Positions 36,335-44,127 of a DNA stretch of 64,000 bases are shown one piece after another. Source of the DNA: [Leptolyngbya] sp. JSC-1 (lineage in GTDB: Bacteria; Cyanobacteriota; Cyanobacteriia; Elainellales; Elainellaceae); assembly GCA_000733415.1 (NCBI GenBank), contig KL662191.1, positions 3,051,015 through 3,115,014 on the forward strand, in the 5' to 3' direction. The number at the start of each line of letters is the position of its first letter. Positions within the stretch are counted from its first letter, which is position 1. The notes below the pieces were generated by a model. The model saw only the letters and a list, made by a program, of their open reading frames with translations, did not search any database and was not told where the DNA came from. A program made the position numbers and the translations under genes.

Positions 36335-37324
36335 ATGCTTCACCGGATCAGGCCTCACCGATGTACGGTTCAATATCGAATTGCTTCTCTAAAATACATA
36401 CTCATATTTCTGCTGATTTTGGTATTTAGCGCGGCATGCGCTAGCATGTCTCCATCTTCTGGGACGGGAAGCAGCCGTTCTGATTGCCGCATGATCCAGC
36501 ATGCGCTTGGCCAAACCTGTGTTCCAAATCAACCGCAGCGAGTCATTGCATTGAGTGTGCCTACATTAGGCAATGCGCTGGCGCTAGGGGTTAAACCTAT
36601 CGCGTCCATTGTCTACTTTGACGATCCGCCTCCCTATCTGGCAAAACATCTAGAATCGATTCAGATACTTGGCAAAGAAGAACAGCCCAATATTGAAAAA
36701 GTATTGGCATTGAAGCCCGATCTGATTATTGGCATCAAATATGCAACGGAAGCGATTTATCCTCAACTTTCTCGGATCGCACCCACGGTAGTAGATGATT
36801 GGGAGGGATATCCCTCTTGGCGAGACCATTTTGATTTTGTAGCTGAAGCGCTGAGGAGAACCGAGACGGCAAAACAGGTCTGGGCGAATTACTATCAACG
36901 CATTGAGGCTTTGAAGTCAGCCCTGGGAGATCGACTGCAAGACCTGGAAGTTTCATTTGTGCATATCTGCTGTGGCACGATCGATATTGACGCCAAAAAT
37001 TCCTTCAATGGCAGCATTCTTGCCGATGTTGGAGTAAAGCGACCTCCCTCCCAAGCGGCTCCCATCGCTGGCGGAATCACTTCCCTTTCAGAGGAAAGGT
37101 TGATGGATATTAATGGAGACATTCTATTTGTGGCAACCGAGGGGGAAGCATCGTTCCGAAAATTGGCAGAGCTGAAACAAAAACCTCTGTGGAAACAACT
37201 GAAGGCTGTTCAGCAGAATCGGGTATATCCGGTCAATTATCCAACCTGGAGAGGCGGAAATCCTTTGGCCGCAGATGCCGTGATTGATGATTTGTTCAAA
37301 TATTTAGTGAACGATCCTGAATAA
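36335..37324 (+). CDS. Iron-siderophore ABC substrate-binding lipoprotein (module 1)
   Basis: In this 329-residue periplasmic protein, residues 20-35 form a lipoprotein signal (LLILVFSAAC, Cys35; the -3 residue is Ser, which is less usual). The FecB-type start CRMIQHALGQTCVPNQPQRV is followed by ALGVKPIASIV and IEKVLALKPDLIIG, a long backbone helix, and the closing DAVIDDLFKYLVND. It hands ferric siderophore to the FecCD permeases. It is 11 nt behind receptor 1 and 20 nt ahead of the MFS exporter, so the three form one unit. Confidence 0.92.
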   Translation: MLHRIRPHRCTVQYRIASLKYILIFLLILVFSAACASMSPSSGTGSSRSDCRMIQHALGQTCVPNQPQRVIALSVPTLGNALALGVKPIASIVYFDDPPPYLAKHLESIQILGKEEQPNIEKVLALKPDLIIGIKYATEAIYPQLSRIAPTVVDDWEGYPSWRDHFDFVAEALRRTETAKQVWANYYQRIEALKSALGDRLQDLEVSFVHICCGTIDIDAKNSFNGSILADVGVKRPPSQAAPIAGGITSLSEERLMDINGDILFVATEGEASFRKLAELKQKPLWKQLKAVQQNRVYPVNYPTWRGGNPLAADAVIDDLFKYLVNDPE

Positions 37325-37344
37325 AATATTGCTAACACTTTTAC

Positions 37345-38631
37345 ATGCGCATCTTTACCGTCATTTGGTTCGGTCAACTGGTTTCGACAATCGGCAGTTA
37401 CATGACCGAATTCGCGCTGGTTTTATGGGTCTGGGAGGTCACAGGTTCTGCTACTGCACTGACGTTAGTTGGATTTTTTTCTCAGTTGCCACGAGCAGTG
37501 ATTACATTATTTGCCGGCGCGATTGTTGATCGCTGCAATCGTAAGCACCTGATGATGTTAGGGGATGCGATCGCTGTTCTCTCTACAGTTGCATTGCTCC
37601 TATTGTATGCAACCGAAAGCCTTCAGATCTGGCATCTCTACCTTACGAGTGCGGTCAACAGCAGCTTTGGCCAAATCCAACAGTTAGCCTATTCCACTTC
37701 CGTCAGCTTGATGGTGCCATCGTCGCACTACACACGGGCAAACAGTATGGAATCAGCAGTCCATTATGGCTCTGCTATTTTTGCACCTGCGTTGGCAGGC
37801 AGTCTCTATCCTTTCATGGGTTTAGTTGGCATATTTCTGATTGATATTGTCACCTTCGGAGTCGCGATCGCCACCTTGCTAGCTGTCACCATTCCACAGC
37901 CGCCGCGTATAACTGAATCATCCCAGCTCAACACCATTTGGCATGATCTGACCTTTGGCTTTAAGTATTTCTTCAAAAATTCCAGTTTACGTTTCCTGGT
38001 TTTGATCACCGCTCTGTTTTGGTTTGTGCATGACCTGGGTGGCGCAATTTACGATCCAATGATTCTGGCTCGCAGCAATGGTAGTGCTCAGGTGTTGGCC
38101 AGTACAAACGTTGCTGCTGGCATTGGCGGTGTGGTCGGAGCGATTGGGGTGAGCATTTGGGGCGGGTTTAGGCGTCGCCTGCGGGGATTATTAGTCGGCA
38201 TGGTTGGAGCCGGTATCAGCAAAACGGTGTTTGGGCTGGGCCGAACAGTCTCGATTTGGATTCCAGCCCAATTCTGTTCATCGTTGAACTTTCCGCTGTT
38301 GGGCAGTTCCGAAACGGCCATTTGGATGGCAAATGTCGCTCCCAATCTTCAAGGACGAGTATTCTCGACCAGCTCACTGATTGTGCAGATCGTTTCAGCC
38401 TTTGCTACTTTCTTGGCTGGACCACTAGCCGATCGGGTATTAGAGCCTGCCATGATGTCCAATCATGCTGTCACCATTGCATTGACTCAAATTTTTGGTA
38501 CAGGGCCAGGAGCAGGGATGGCCGTGCTCTATGTTCTTTGTTCTTTAGGCATGGTGCTGGCTGGCTTATGGGGATGCACACTCCCAAAGTTGCAACAGCT
38601 TGAGGCCACTCAGTCAGATCCACCCATATAA
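37345..38631 (+). CDS. MFS transporter, EntS-like exporter
   Basis: The 428-residue protein has 10-12 membrane helices. It belongs to the EntS-like MFS subgroup: IVWFGQLVSTIGSYMTEFAL-like start (here VIWFGQLVSTIGSYMTEFAL), then VDRCNRKHLMMLGDAIAVL as the loop 2-3 motif. Members export siderophores such as enterobactin and schizokinen, and its place after a receptor and binding protein supports siderophore export. No siderophore synthesis gene is in the window, so release of a stripped exogenous siderophore is an alternative. Antiport with protons across the inner membrane is typical. It converges on the ABC transporter gene with 59 bp between. Confidence 0.85.
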   Translation: MRIFTVIWFGQLVSTIGSYMTEFALVLWVWEVTGSATALTLVGFFSQLPRAVITLFAGAIVDRCNRKHLMMLGDAIAVLSTVALLLLYATESLQIWHLYLTSAVNSSFGQIQQLAYSTSVSLMVPSSHYTRANSMESAVHYGSAIFAPALAGSLYPFMGLVGIFLIDIVTFGVAIATLLAVTIPQPPRITESSQLNTIWHDLTFGFKYFFKNSSLRFLVLITALFWFVHDLGGAIYDPMILARSNGSAQVLASTNVAAGIGGVVGAIGVSIWGGFRRRLRGLLVGMVGAGISKTVFGLGRTVSIWIPAQFCSSLNFPLLGSSETAIWMANVAPNLQGRVFSTSSLIVQIVSAFATFLAGPLADRVLEPAMMSNHAVTIALTQIFGTGPGAGMAVLYVLCSLGMVLAGLWGCTLPKLQQLEATQSDPPI

Positions 38632-38690
38632 CCCATATAGTAGAGAGGCAATCGCCCATCCCTTCATCATTCAACGCCTCGCAAACCCGA

Positions 38691-40493
38691 TCATTGATGT
38701 TCTATAGAAACAATAGTGCCATTCTCCAGCACAATCACCTGATCGGCAGCTTGCAAGAGGGCAGGTCTGTGGGAGACAACCAGACATGTTGGAGTCCAGC
38801 CCTGTGAACCGCGAGATTGACGTAGCTCCAGCAAGTGGGACCAGAGACGACGTTCGGTTTCCACATCCAACGCACTAGAGAGGTCGTCAAATACCAGTAA
38901 TTCAGGCTGATGTAGGAACATACGAGCCGCCGCCACCCGCTGGATTTGCCCTCCCGAAAGCCGCACTCCCCGCGTTCCCACCTCGGTGTTTAATCCCTCT
39001 GGCATGGCTGCAATGTCTTGGACCAAAATTGACCGGCTAATCGCTTGGGCTAGTTCTTGATTAGAACGGTCCAATCCTAATTGCAGGTTTTCTTGCAGCG
39101 TGGTGCTGAATAAAGTCGGTACTTGTGGAGTATAGGCACTGCGAGGTGGAATGAAGAAACTAGCAGGCTGTTGAATCAGGCGCTCATTCCAGTAGATTTC
39201 ACCGGCCTGACGGGGCAGTAAGCCTAACAGAGTTCGTAGTAGAGTAGTTTTGCCGGAACCGATACGTCCTGTAATGACCGTGAGATTACCGCCCTGAACC
39301 TGAAAACTAATATCAGAGATACCACAATTTGTATCAGGATATCGATAGGTTAAACCAACGATAGATAATGTGTTTAGGCTATCCTCAGCATGACGGATGA
39401 TTGATTCAATAGCGGGCAAGGGAGAAGCTTGATTTTTTAGATTTGGAATATACAGCGGGGCATGAACAACCAGAGATAAGGGTGCGCTTGCAGCAGGCAA
39501 TGGTTCGGCATCTTGCAGCAAGTCTGCCATTCGGTCGAATGAAACTTCAGTCTGCTTTGAGAGGCTCAAAAAACCACCCAAAAACCAGAAAAAATCGGTT
39601 ACAAAAGCAAGGTAGTAGACAAATAAAGCAAAATCTCCAACACTGAGCGCTTGGGCAGGACGCATGGTTTGGGAGGCTAGCAGCAGGATCAGTCCCGTCC
39701 CCAGGTTGACCATATTTTGCAAAATAGATTCCAGAATGGCAAGGAAAACCTGATCGCGGATAATTGCCTGCTGGCGCTGTTGACTGACCTGCCGAAATCG
39801 CTCTAGCACAGGAGATTCTGCGCCTGCCACCTGAATTGCCTGCACCGCCGTAAAGATTTCGCCTATTAGCCCTGTCACCTGCTGGGTGGCCTGACGACTG
39901 GCACGACGATAGCGCTTAATCCGAGTTTCGGCCTGTTGAACGATCGCAGCAATCGCAACCAAGGGTAAAAATACAAAAATCGTCAAATAGGCATTAACAC
40001 TGAGAAGAATAATCAAGGATACAGCCGCAAACACCCCTGCTCCTAAAATTTCGTTTGTGCCGACCACATTATCTTCAATCTGAGCGACATCTTCGCGAAA
40101 ATAACTCAGCACTTCCCCAGAAGATAGTTTTTTTTCACCGGCAACTAACGGCAAAGCACCTGGGCGGCACAAAATACCAGCTAATAGATTTCGTTGGAGC
40201 AGCCCACTGATAGTAAACCGATGTTGAGTTTTGGTAATTCGCCCCATGAAGATGGCAACAATCCGAGCTATGCCTGTGGCCAGCAACAGCACAATCAGGG
40301 TTGCAGATGAGAAATCAGCAGATGACGAATCAATGAGGCGATTAAAAAATTCCCGAATGATCAGTCCAGGTACAGCCGGCAGCCCCATAATAAACATCCA
40401 CAGCAAGCTGTCAAGCAAATACAGTCGCGGGGCATACAACAGTAATTGATAGAGAAGGTGCCAGATAGAGATTTGATTCACAGGGCCATTCAT
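38691..40493 (-). CDS. Exporter-fold ABC half-transporter A (Walker B Asp)
   Basis: The protein is 600 residues from MNGPVNQISI at 40493; upstream ATGs at 40526 and 40577 fall in repeat-like sequence. A six-helix membrane domain (residues 1 to about 320) precedes one ATPase domain. It has Walker A TGRIGSGKTTL, a canonical signature LSGGQIQRVAAARM, Walker B LLVFDDLSSALD with Asp in place of the catalytic Glu, and switch His in VVSHRP. Loss of that Glu marks the degenerate site of heterodimeric ABC proteins, and half-transporter B carries the complementary change. The [2Fe-2S] protein gene lies 128 bp upstream on the same strand. Direction of transport is not known. Confidence 0.85.
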   Translation of the reverse strand: MNGPVNQISIWHLLYQLLLYAPRLYLLDSLLWMFIMGLPAVPGLIIREFFNRLIDSSSADFSSATLIVLLLATGIARIVAIFMGRITKTQHRFTISGLLQRNLLAGILCRPGALPLVAGEKKLSSGEVLSYFREDVAQIEDNVVGTNEILGAGVFAAVSLIILLSVNAYLTIFVFLPLVAIAAIVQQAETRIKRYRRASRQATQQVTGLIGEIFTAVQAIQVAGAESPVLERFRQVSQQRQQAIIRDQVFLAILESILQNMVNLGTGLILLLASQTMRPAQALSVGDFALFVYYLAFVTDFFWFLGGFLSLSKQTEVSFDRMADLLQDAEPLPAASAPLSLVVHAPLYIPNLKNQASPLPAIESIIRHAEDSLNTLSIVGLTYRYPDTNCGISDISFQVQGGNLTVITGRIGSGKTTLLRTLLGLLPRQAGEIYWNERLIQQPASFFIPPRSAYTPQVPTLFSTTLQENLQLGLDRSNQELAQAISRSILVQDIAAMPEGLNTEVGTRGVRLSGGQIQRVAAARMFLHQPELLVFDDLSSALDVETERRLWSHLLELRQSRGSQGWTPTCLVVSHRPALLQAADQVIVLENGTIVSIEHQ

Positions 40494-40542
40494 AAATTCA
40501 TTTTTTATACAGCGTTTTTCACTCATGTGAGGTATAGGAGAT

Positions 40543-40561
40543 GTGGGGGCTTCGCCCCCAC
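40543..40561. repeat. GC-rich 8-bp hairpin upstream of ABC half-transporter A
   Basis: GTGGGGGC-TTC-GCCCCCAC forms a perfect 8-bp stem. The adjoining CAGGGGCGCTGGCACCCCG can also fold. A related G/C-rich block occurs at 58254-58287. It may be a terminator-like or REP-type repeat; it lies between the [2Fe-2S] gene stop and the ABC start. Confidence 0.6.
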
Positions 40562-40621
40562 GCAGGGGCGCTGGCACCCCGTTTTTCGTACTTCACTAGC
40601 CTGAAAAAGGCTATATGTCCT

Positions 40622-41620
40622 TTAGTTAATGCTGATCAGCTGCATTTTCTCTGTTGCAGCAGTTTGGATTGGAAACAAATCTCTTACCACATATGGCGTT
40701 ACTTCAGCTGCGTTCTCACTGTTGCATGAACTCTTTAGGTACACGGTCTGCTCAACGTCAGCGACGACCTCGGCTCGATAGGTTTGCTGTTCACCAGTAG
40801 CGGTTCGATAGGATAATTCAACTCGGTTGAAGGTTTCATCTTCGTTGTGTTCTAATACTTGCGCAGTAACCTTGCAGTTGAACCAATCCCAGCCGTGCTT
40901 CAGCAGCAGATCCTTTTCAACCACCTGAGCTGCCCAGGGCAATAGCCCCCAGCCTCGATAAACGGAACCTAAAGCTTGAATATTGTCAGTCTGGGTCAAA
41001 ATTGCTTTCAGAGACGACTGATCGAGATAGCCATAATACCGAGCGGTTGGAAAGTCGATTGCCGTCGGGGCCATGCGATGTCCGCCGATATGGCTAGCTT
41101 GCCAGACGCGAACCTGCTCCAGAGAGCATTCATCCACAATTTGCAGCGCCTGATGATAAATCCGGTTACCAAACCGAGCGCAACACCGATCGCGGCTGCC
41201 GTGGGTGCAAATCAAGATATCCCTGGTCGTCTGTTCAATTGGAGATTCGGTCAGCGGTGCCCCCATCACGTATTGTTGCACTAGGGGCGCTACGGCTTGA
41301 ATATCCGCCAGGTGAAATTCTTGCTTGCTGTAAGCGTTAGCCAATCCGGACGGTTTGCGAAAAAACAAGACTCGTGTACAGCCCGCTCGATTCAGACGTT
41401 CGTTGTAAATCAGCAGAAATCGAGTCTGGAAGCGGTCGTAATCACCGTAGATGGCTTCTCCTAGTTCGCGCAGATTGTCTGGAATTCCTTTCGACTCTAG
41501 ATCGTAGGATGTCCACGGCGGCGGGCACTCGATGGCTACATAGAGCTGATGCTCCGAGGCAGAACCAATGATGTCTACGCCAGATTGCTGCGACTGCTCC
41601 GCACAGAAAACGTTTTCCAT
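40622..41620 (-). CDS. Sucrase/ferredoxin-like [2Fe-2S] protein (Apd1-type), copy A
   Basis: The 332-residue cytosolic protein is of the Suc_Fer-like family. Residues about 1-110 form an N-terminal domain (FCAEQSQQSGVDIIGSA). The thioredoxin-like ferredoxin domain has CTHGSRDRCCARFG near residue 155 and HIGGHRMAPTAIDFPTARYYG near 190. The Cys pair and the HxxxH pair are the ligands that, in fungal Apd1, hold a [2Fe-2S] cluster. A C-terminal domain of about 90 residues follows. It sits between a binding-protein gene and ABC half-transporter A, and its paralogue at 46428 has the same neighbours. A role in reducing ferric siderophores is inferred from this context. A possible Fur box lies upstream at 41701-41721. 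Confidence 0.82.
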   Translation of the reverse strand: MENVFCAEQSQQSGVDIIGSASEHQLYVAIECPPPWTSYDLESKGIPDNLRELGEAIYGDYDRFQTRFLLIYNERLNRAGCTRVLFFRKPSGLANAYSKQEFHLADIQAVAPLVQQYVMGAPLTESPIEQTTRDILICTHGSRDRCCARFGNRIYHQALQIVDECSLEQVRVWQASHIGGHRMAPTAIDFPTARYYGYLDQSSLKAILTQTDNIQALGSVYRGWGLLPWAAQVVEKDLLLKHGWDWFNCKVTAQVLEHNEDETFNRVELSYRTATGEQQTYRAEVVADVEQTVYLKSSCNSENAAEVTPYVVRDLFPIQTAATEKMQLISIN

Positions 41621-41700
41621 AAGTTAATTTGACCTGCTTTTGCGGCTGTTCTGATTGAACCTAGTGGGTTGCAACGGGAATCTCAATATAAGCAATAGAT

Positions 41701-41721
41701 GCAAATTATTATCATTTATAA
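41701..41721 (-). promoter_or_regulatory. Possible Fur box upstream of [2Fe-2S] protein A
   Basis: On the minus strand, TTATAAATGATAATAATTTG agrees with about 13 of 19 positions of the classical Fur site when its ATGATAAT core is aligned. It lies about 80 bp upstream of the ATG. AT-rich chance matches are possible, so this is a candidate only. A single copy of the TCCGG-type half-site may lie further up at 41868-41884 (minus: CTCGAATGGGGCGCAAA). The rest of the 398-bp gap shows no gene. Confidence 0.45.
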
Positions 41722-42018
41722 GCGATTACTCGTCAATTGCTACCGCTGATCCAAGCGCAGCTAGGGATGATAGACGAGAAGCTCTCGAATTTTGTTGAGG
41801 GTGAAGCAGCTTTTTGTCGCAGCACCAGATGATGTTGTAGAAGTGAAAAGAAGTATGTTTCATCTTTTTTGCGCCCCATTCGAGTGTTGTCAAAGTACAA
41901 AATCAATTTCTTGAGTCAAAGACTATGAGCTGGCGTGAGTGATTCTTCGAATCCTTCACTGAGAAGAAATGCTCAATGCTAGGTTTCTAACTATTCAAAC
42001 TTCGTCCTGAATCGTAAC

Positions 42019-42728
42019 TTATTTCCACTTATTCACTAGGTACTTAAACAAATCATCGAGTAGCAAATTTGCATCCACTGGAGTCGCCCCTGCAATCCAG
42101 ATTTCGTTGCTCACCTTATATACTTTGCCTGCTTGAACTGCTTCTAGTTGAGACCAAAGGGGATGATTGATAAATTGCTCCAATTTTGAGGGTTCATGTC
42201 CTCCCAAGATCAAAAAAATCACATCTCCTGCCATCTGAGGAATTGCCTCTAGCGAAAGATTTTCGATCGACCATTCGTCCTTATCTTGAGCTAGAGGGCG
42301 TGGTAAACCGACTTCTTCAAGAATCTGCCCTCCAAAGACTTGTTTAAAATAAAGCCGAACATCGGTTGCGAAGAAATTAACCAGAGACACATGGGTCTTG
42401 GTGAGGCGATCGCCCATTTGTGTTTGAAATTGACGCACTCGCTGCTGGTATTGATTGAGAATGCGCTCGGCCTCTTGAGTTTTTCCTAACACATTAGCAT
42501 AGGCTTTAAAGCCATTCTGCCAATGCAGATAAGCTTCATCTTCATCCCCAAAAATCACTGTAGGAGCAATTTTTGATAGCTGCTCGTAAATCTCTTTGGG
42601 ATAGGTTCCCAGAATCAAATCGGGTTTTAACCGGACGATCTTCTCTAAGTTCGGCTGTCCAATTAAACCAACATTCTCGATTCCCTCAGTCTGTTCTGGT
42701 AGAAAACTACGAAACTGATTCATCTCTA
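42019..42728 (-). pseudogene. N-terminally deleted siderophore-binding protein
   Basis: An open frame of 249 codons runs from 42768 to 42019. Only the part from about 42728 down matches the binding-protein family: IENVGLIGQPNLEKIVRLKPDLILG, SLEAIPQMAGDVIFLI, and the closing NLLLDDLFKYLVNKWK. The lipoprotein signal and the CRM..H.MG.TCVP..PQRVV start present in its four relatives are missing. The first 15 or so codons of the open frame are receptor DNA read in the wrong frame. Without a signal peptide it could not reach the periplasm, so I call it a pseudogene. The rest of the coding region shows no stop or frameshift, so the deletion may be recent. Confidence 0.85.
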
Positions 42729-42950
42729 ACGTTGCTGCCCCAAAGCGTTGTCGAAGAATCAAAACCACGAATCAGGAATGAACTGGAGACAGCTCTTGTA
42801 TCTGCAGCAGAGGCAACCCCCACTGCATTCCGCAAGACATCTTCAACCCGCGTTGCTCCCTGATCTGCGATCACCTGATGAGGAATTACTTGAATCGCTT
42901 GGGGAATATCGCGCAGAGGCCCTCTACGTTGATCTGCGGCAATGCTAGCT
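42707..42950 (-). pseudogene. TonB-receptor plug-domain remnant (fifth receptor)
   Basis: The minus strand translates as GPLRDIPQAIQVIPHQVIAD, then VEDVLRNAVGV and SSFLIRGFD, ending NVRDE before a TAG at 42707-42709. This is the plug start of a TonB receptor and matches TPLRDIPQSIQVIP...LIRGF in its four relatives. The signal peptide, AMIN domain and all barrel strands are missing. A stop lies in frame just upstream. The fragment joins the binding-protein remnant directly, in the order receptor then binding protein seen in every intact module. Confidence 0.88.
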
Positions 42951-43126
42951 GTTTTTCCGAAAGGAGGATAGTCATAGGAAATCAGGTTCTATTCAAGGCC
43001 ATAATCGTGTACAAATAAGATCTATTCTCATCTGCTGATTATTTTCCGTCAATGCAGTAAGGACATCGGAGGCTTAATCCCCTTGCGATATACTGAAACC
43101 AATTGCTAGTGATTGAGTGCTGAGGG

Positions 43127-43996
43127 ATGCTTATGACTCAACAGACTCGACAACTGATTAATTCAGGAGGCCATACGTTTGAGATCTCAGACGAGTATCC
43201 CGAAGGGATTGTCATTGCACTCGACACCAGCCATCTTGTGATTGAAGACGATACACCCGTGGACAATTTCCAATCCGCCCAGCAACAGCGGCTGCTGATC
43301 GATGCGCTCTACAGTTCTAAACCGATTCCGCTGCCGTTCCTTGCCGAAGCGGATGTTGGAATATTTTACAAACTCAAGGGCGATCCAATTGTTCCCGATG
43401 TTTTACTGAGTCTGGGGGTGCAACGGGCTGAAGACCTATCCCAACGGGACAACCGCACCTACTTTGTCTGGCAATTTGGCAAAGTGCCGGATGTCTGTAT
43501 CGAGATTGTCTCAAATCAAGAAGGAAATGAGCTGGCTCTGAGCCAAACATCGCGGCGAAAAGGGAAATCGGCCTGCAAAAAGGATATCTACGCTCAAATT
43601 GGCGTTCCCTACTATGTCGTATTCGACCCACTGCGTCAAATTCAGGGCGAGAACGAAATGAACGGCGCGCTCTTGCGGGTATGGACCCTTGCATCCGGTG
43701 AATATACTGAACTCACACCTGCGGAAGGAATTACTGCCGTGGGGCAATTTGTTTGGTTAGAAACCGTGGGACTGGGTTTAACCCTGTGGGAAGGCACATT
43801 TGAAGAAGACACCCCAAGGCTATGGCTACGCTGGTGCGACCGTCAAGGACAGGTGTTTTCCACTGGTGCAGAGGGGCAAGCAGCCGAACGGCGACGAGCG
43901 GAAGCCGAGCATCAACGGGCGGAAGCTGAACGGCAACGAGCCGAGCGGCTAGCAGAGAGACTGCGGGAGTTGGGCTTTGACCCGGAGCAGATTTGA
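43127..43996 (+). CDS. Uma2-family protein with C-terminal coiled-coil repeats
   Basis: In this 289-residue protein, residues about 30-200 are a Uma2/DUF820 nuclease-like domain (DTSHLVIEDDTPVDNFQSAQ, VPDVLLSLGV, VPDVCIEIVSNQEGNE, YAQIGVPYYVVFDP). A long helix of RAEAEHQRAEAERQRAERLA heptads and the family-typical ending LRELGFDPEQI follow. Such Uma2 proteins are abundant in cyanobacteria, with unknown function. It is a lone plus-strand gene between the deleted receptor module and ABC half-transporter B. A second in-frame ATG at 43133 is possible. Confidence 0.85.
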   Translation: MLMTQQTRQLINSGGHTFEISDEYPEGIVIALDTSHLVIEDDTPVDNFQSAQQQRLLIDALYSSKPIPLPFLAEADVGIFYKLKGDPIVPDVLLSLGVQRAEDLSQRDNRTYFVWQFGKVPDVCIEIVSNQEGNELALSQTSRRKGKSACKKDIYAQIGVPYYVVFDPLRQIQGENEMNGALLRVWTLASGEYTELTPAEGITAVGQFVWLETVGLGLTLWEGTFEEDTPRLWLRWCDRQGQVFSTGAEGQAAERRRAEAEHQRAEAERQRAERLAERLRELGFDPEQI

Positions 43997-44047
43997 GAGC
44001 CAGATCGGAGGGTAGGCTGTCTGCGAGTTTGGACATCGCTACTTTTG

Positions 44048-44127
44048 CTCAACACAGCATATACTCAACACAGCATATACTCAACACAGCATATACTCAA
44101 CACAGCATATGCTCAACGCAGCATACT
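44048..44127. repeat. 16-bp tandem repeat, 5 copies, at the 3' end of ABC gene B
   Basis: CTCAACACAGCATATA repeats at 44048, 44064, 44080, 44096 and, diverged, 44112. The last unit covers the stop codon of ABC half-transporter B, so the array probably grew from the end of that gene into the spacer. Confidence 0.93.

Noticed and set aside
42573..42948. Plus-strand frames across the receptor/binding-protein scar
   Set aside because: The minus strand gives clear receptor and binding-protein homology; the plus-strand frames have none.
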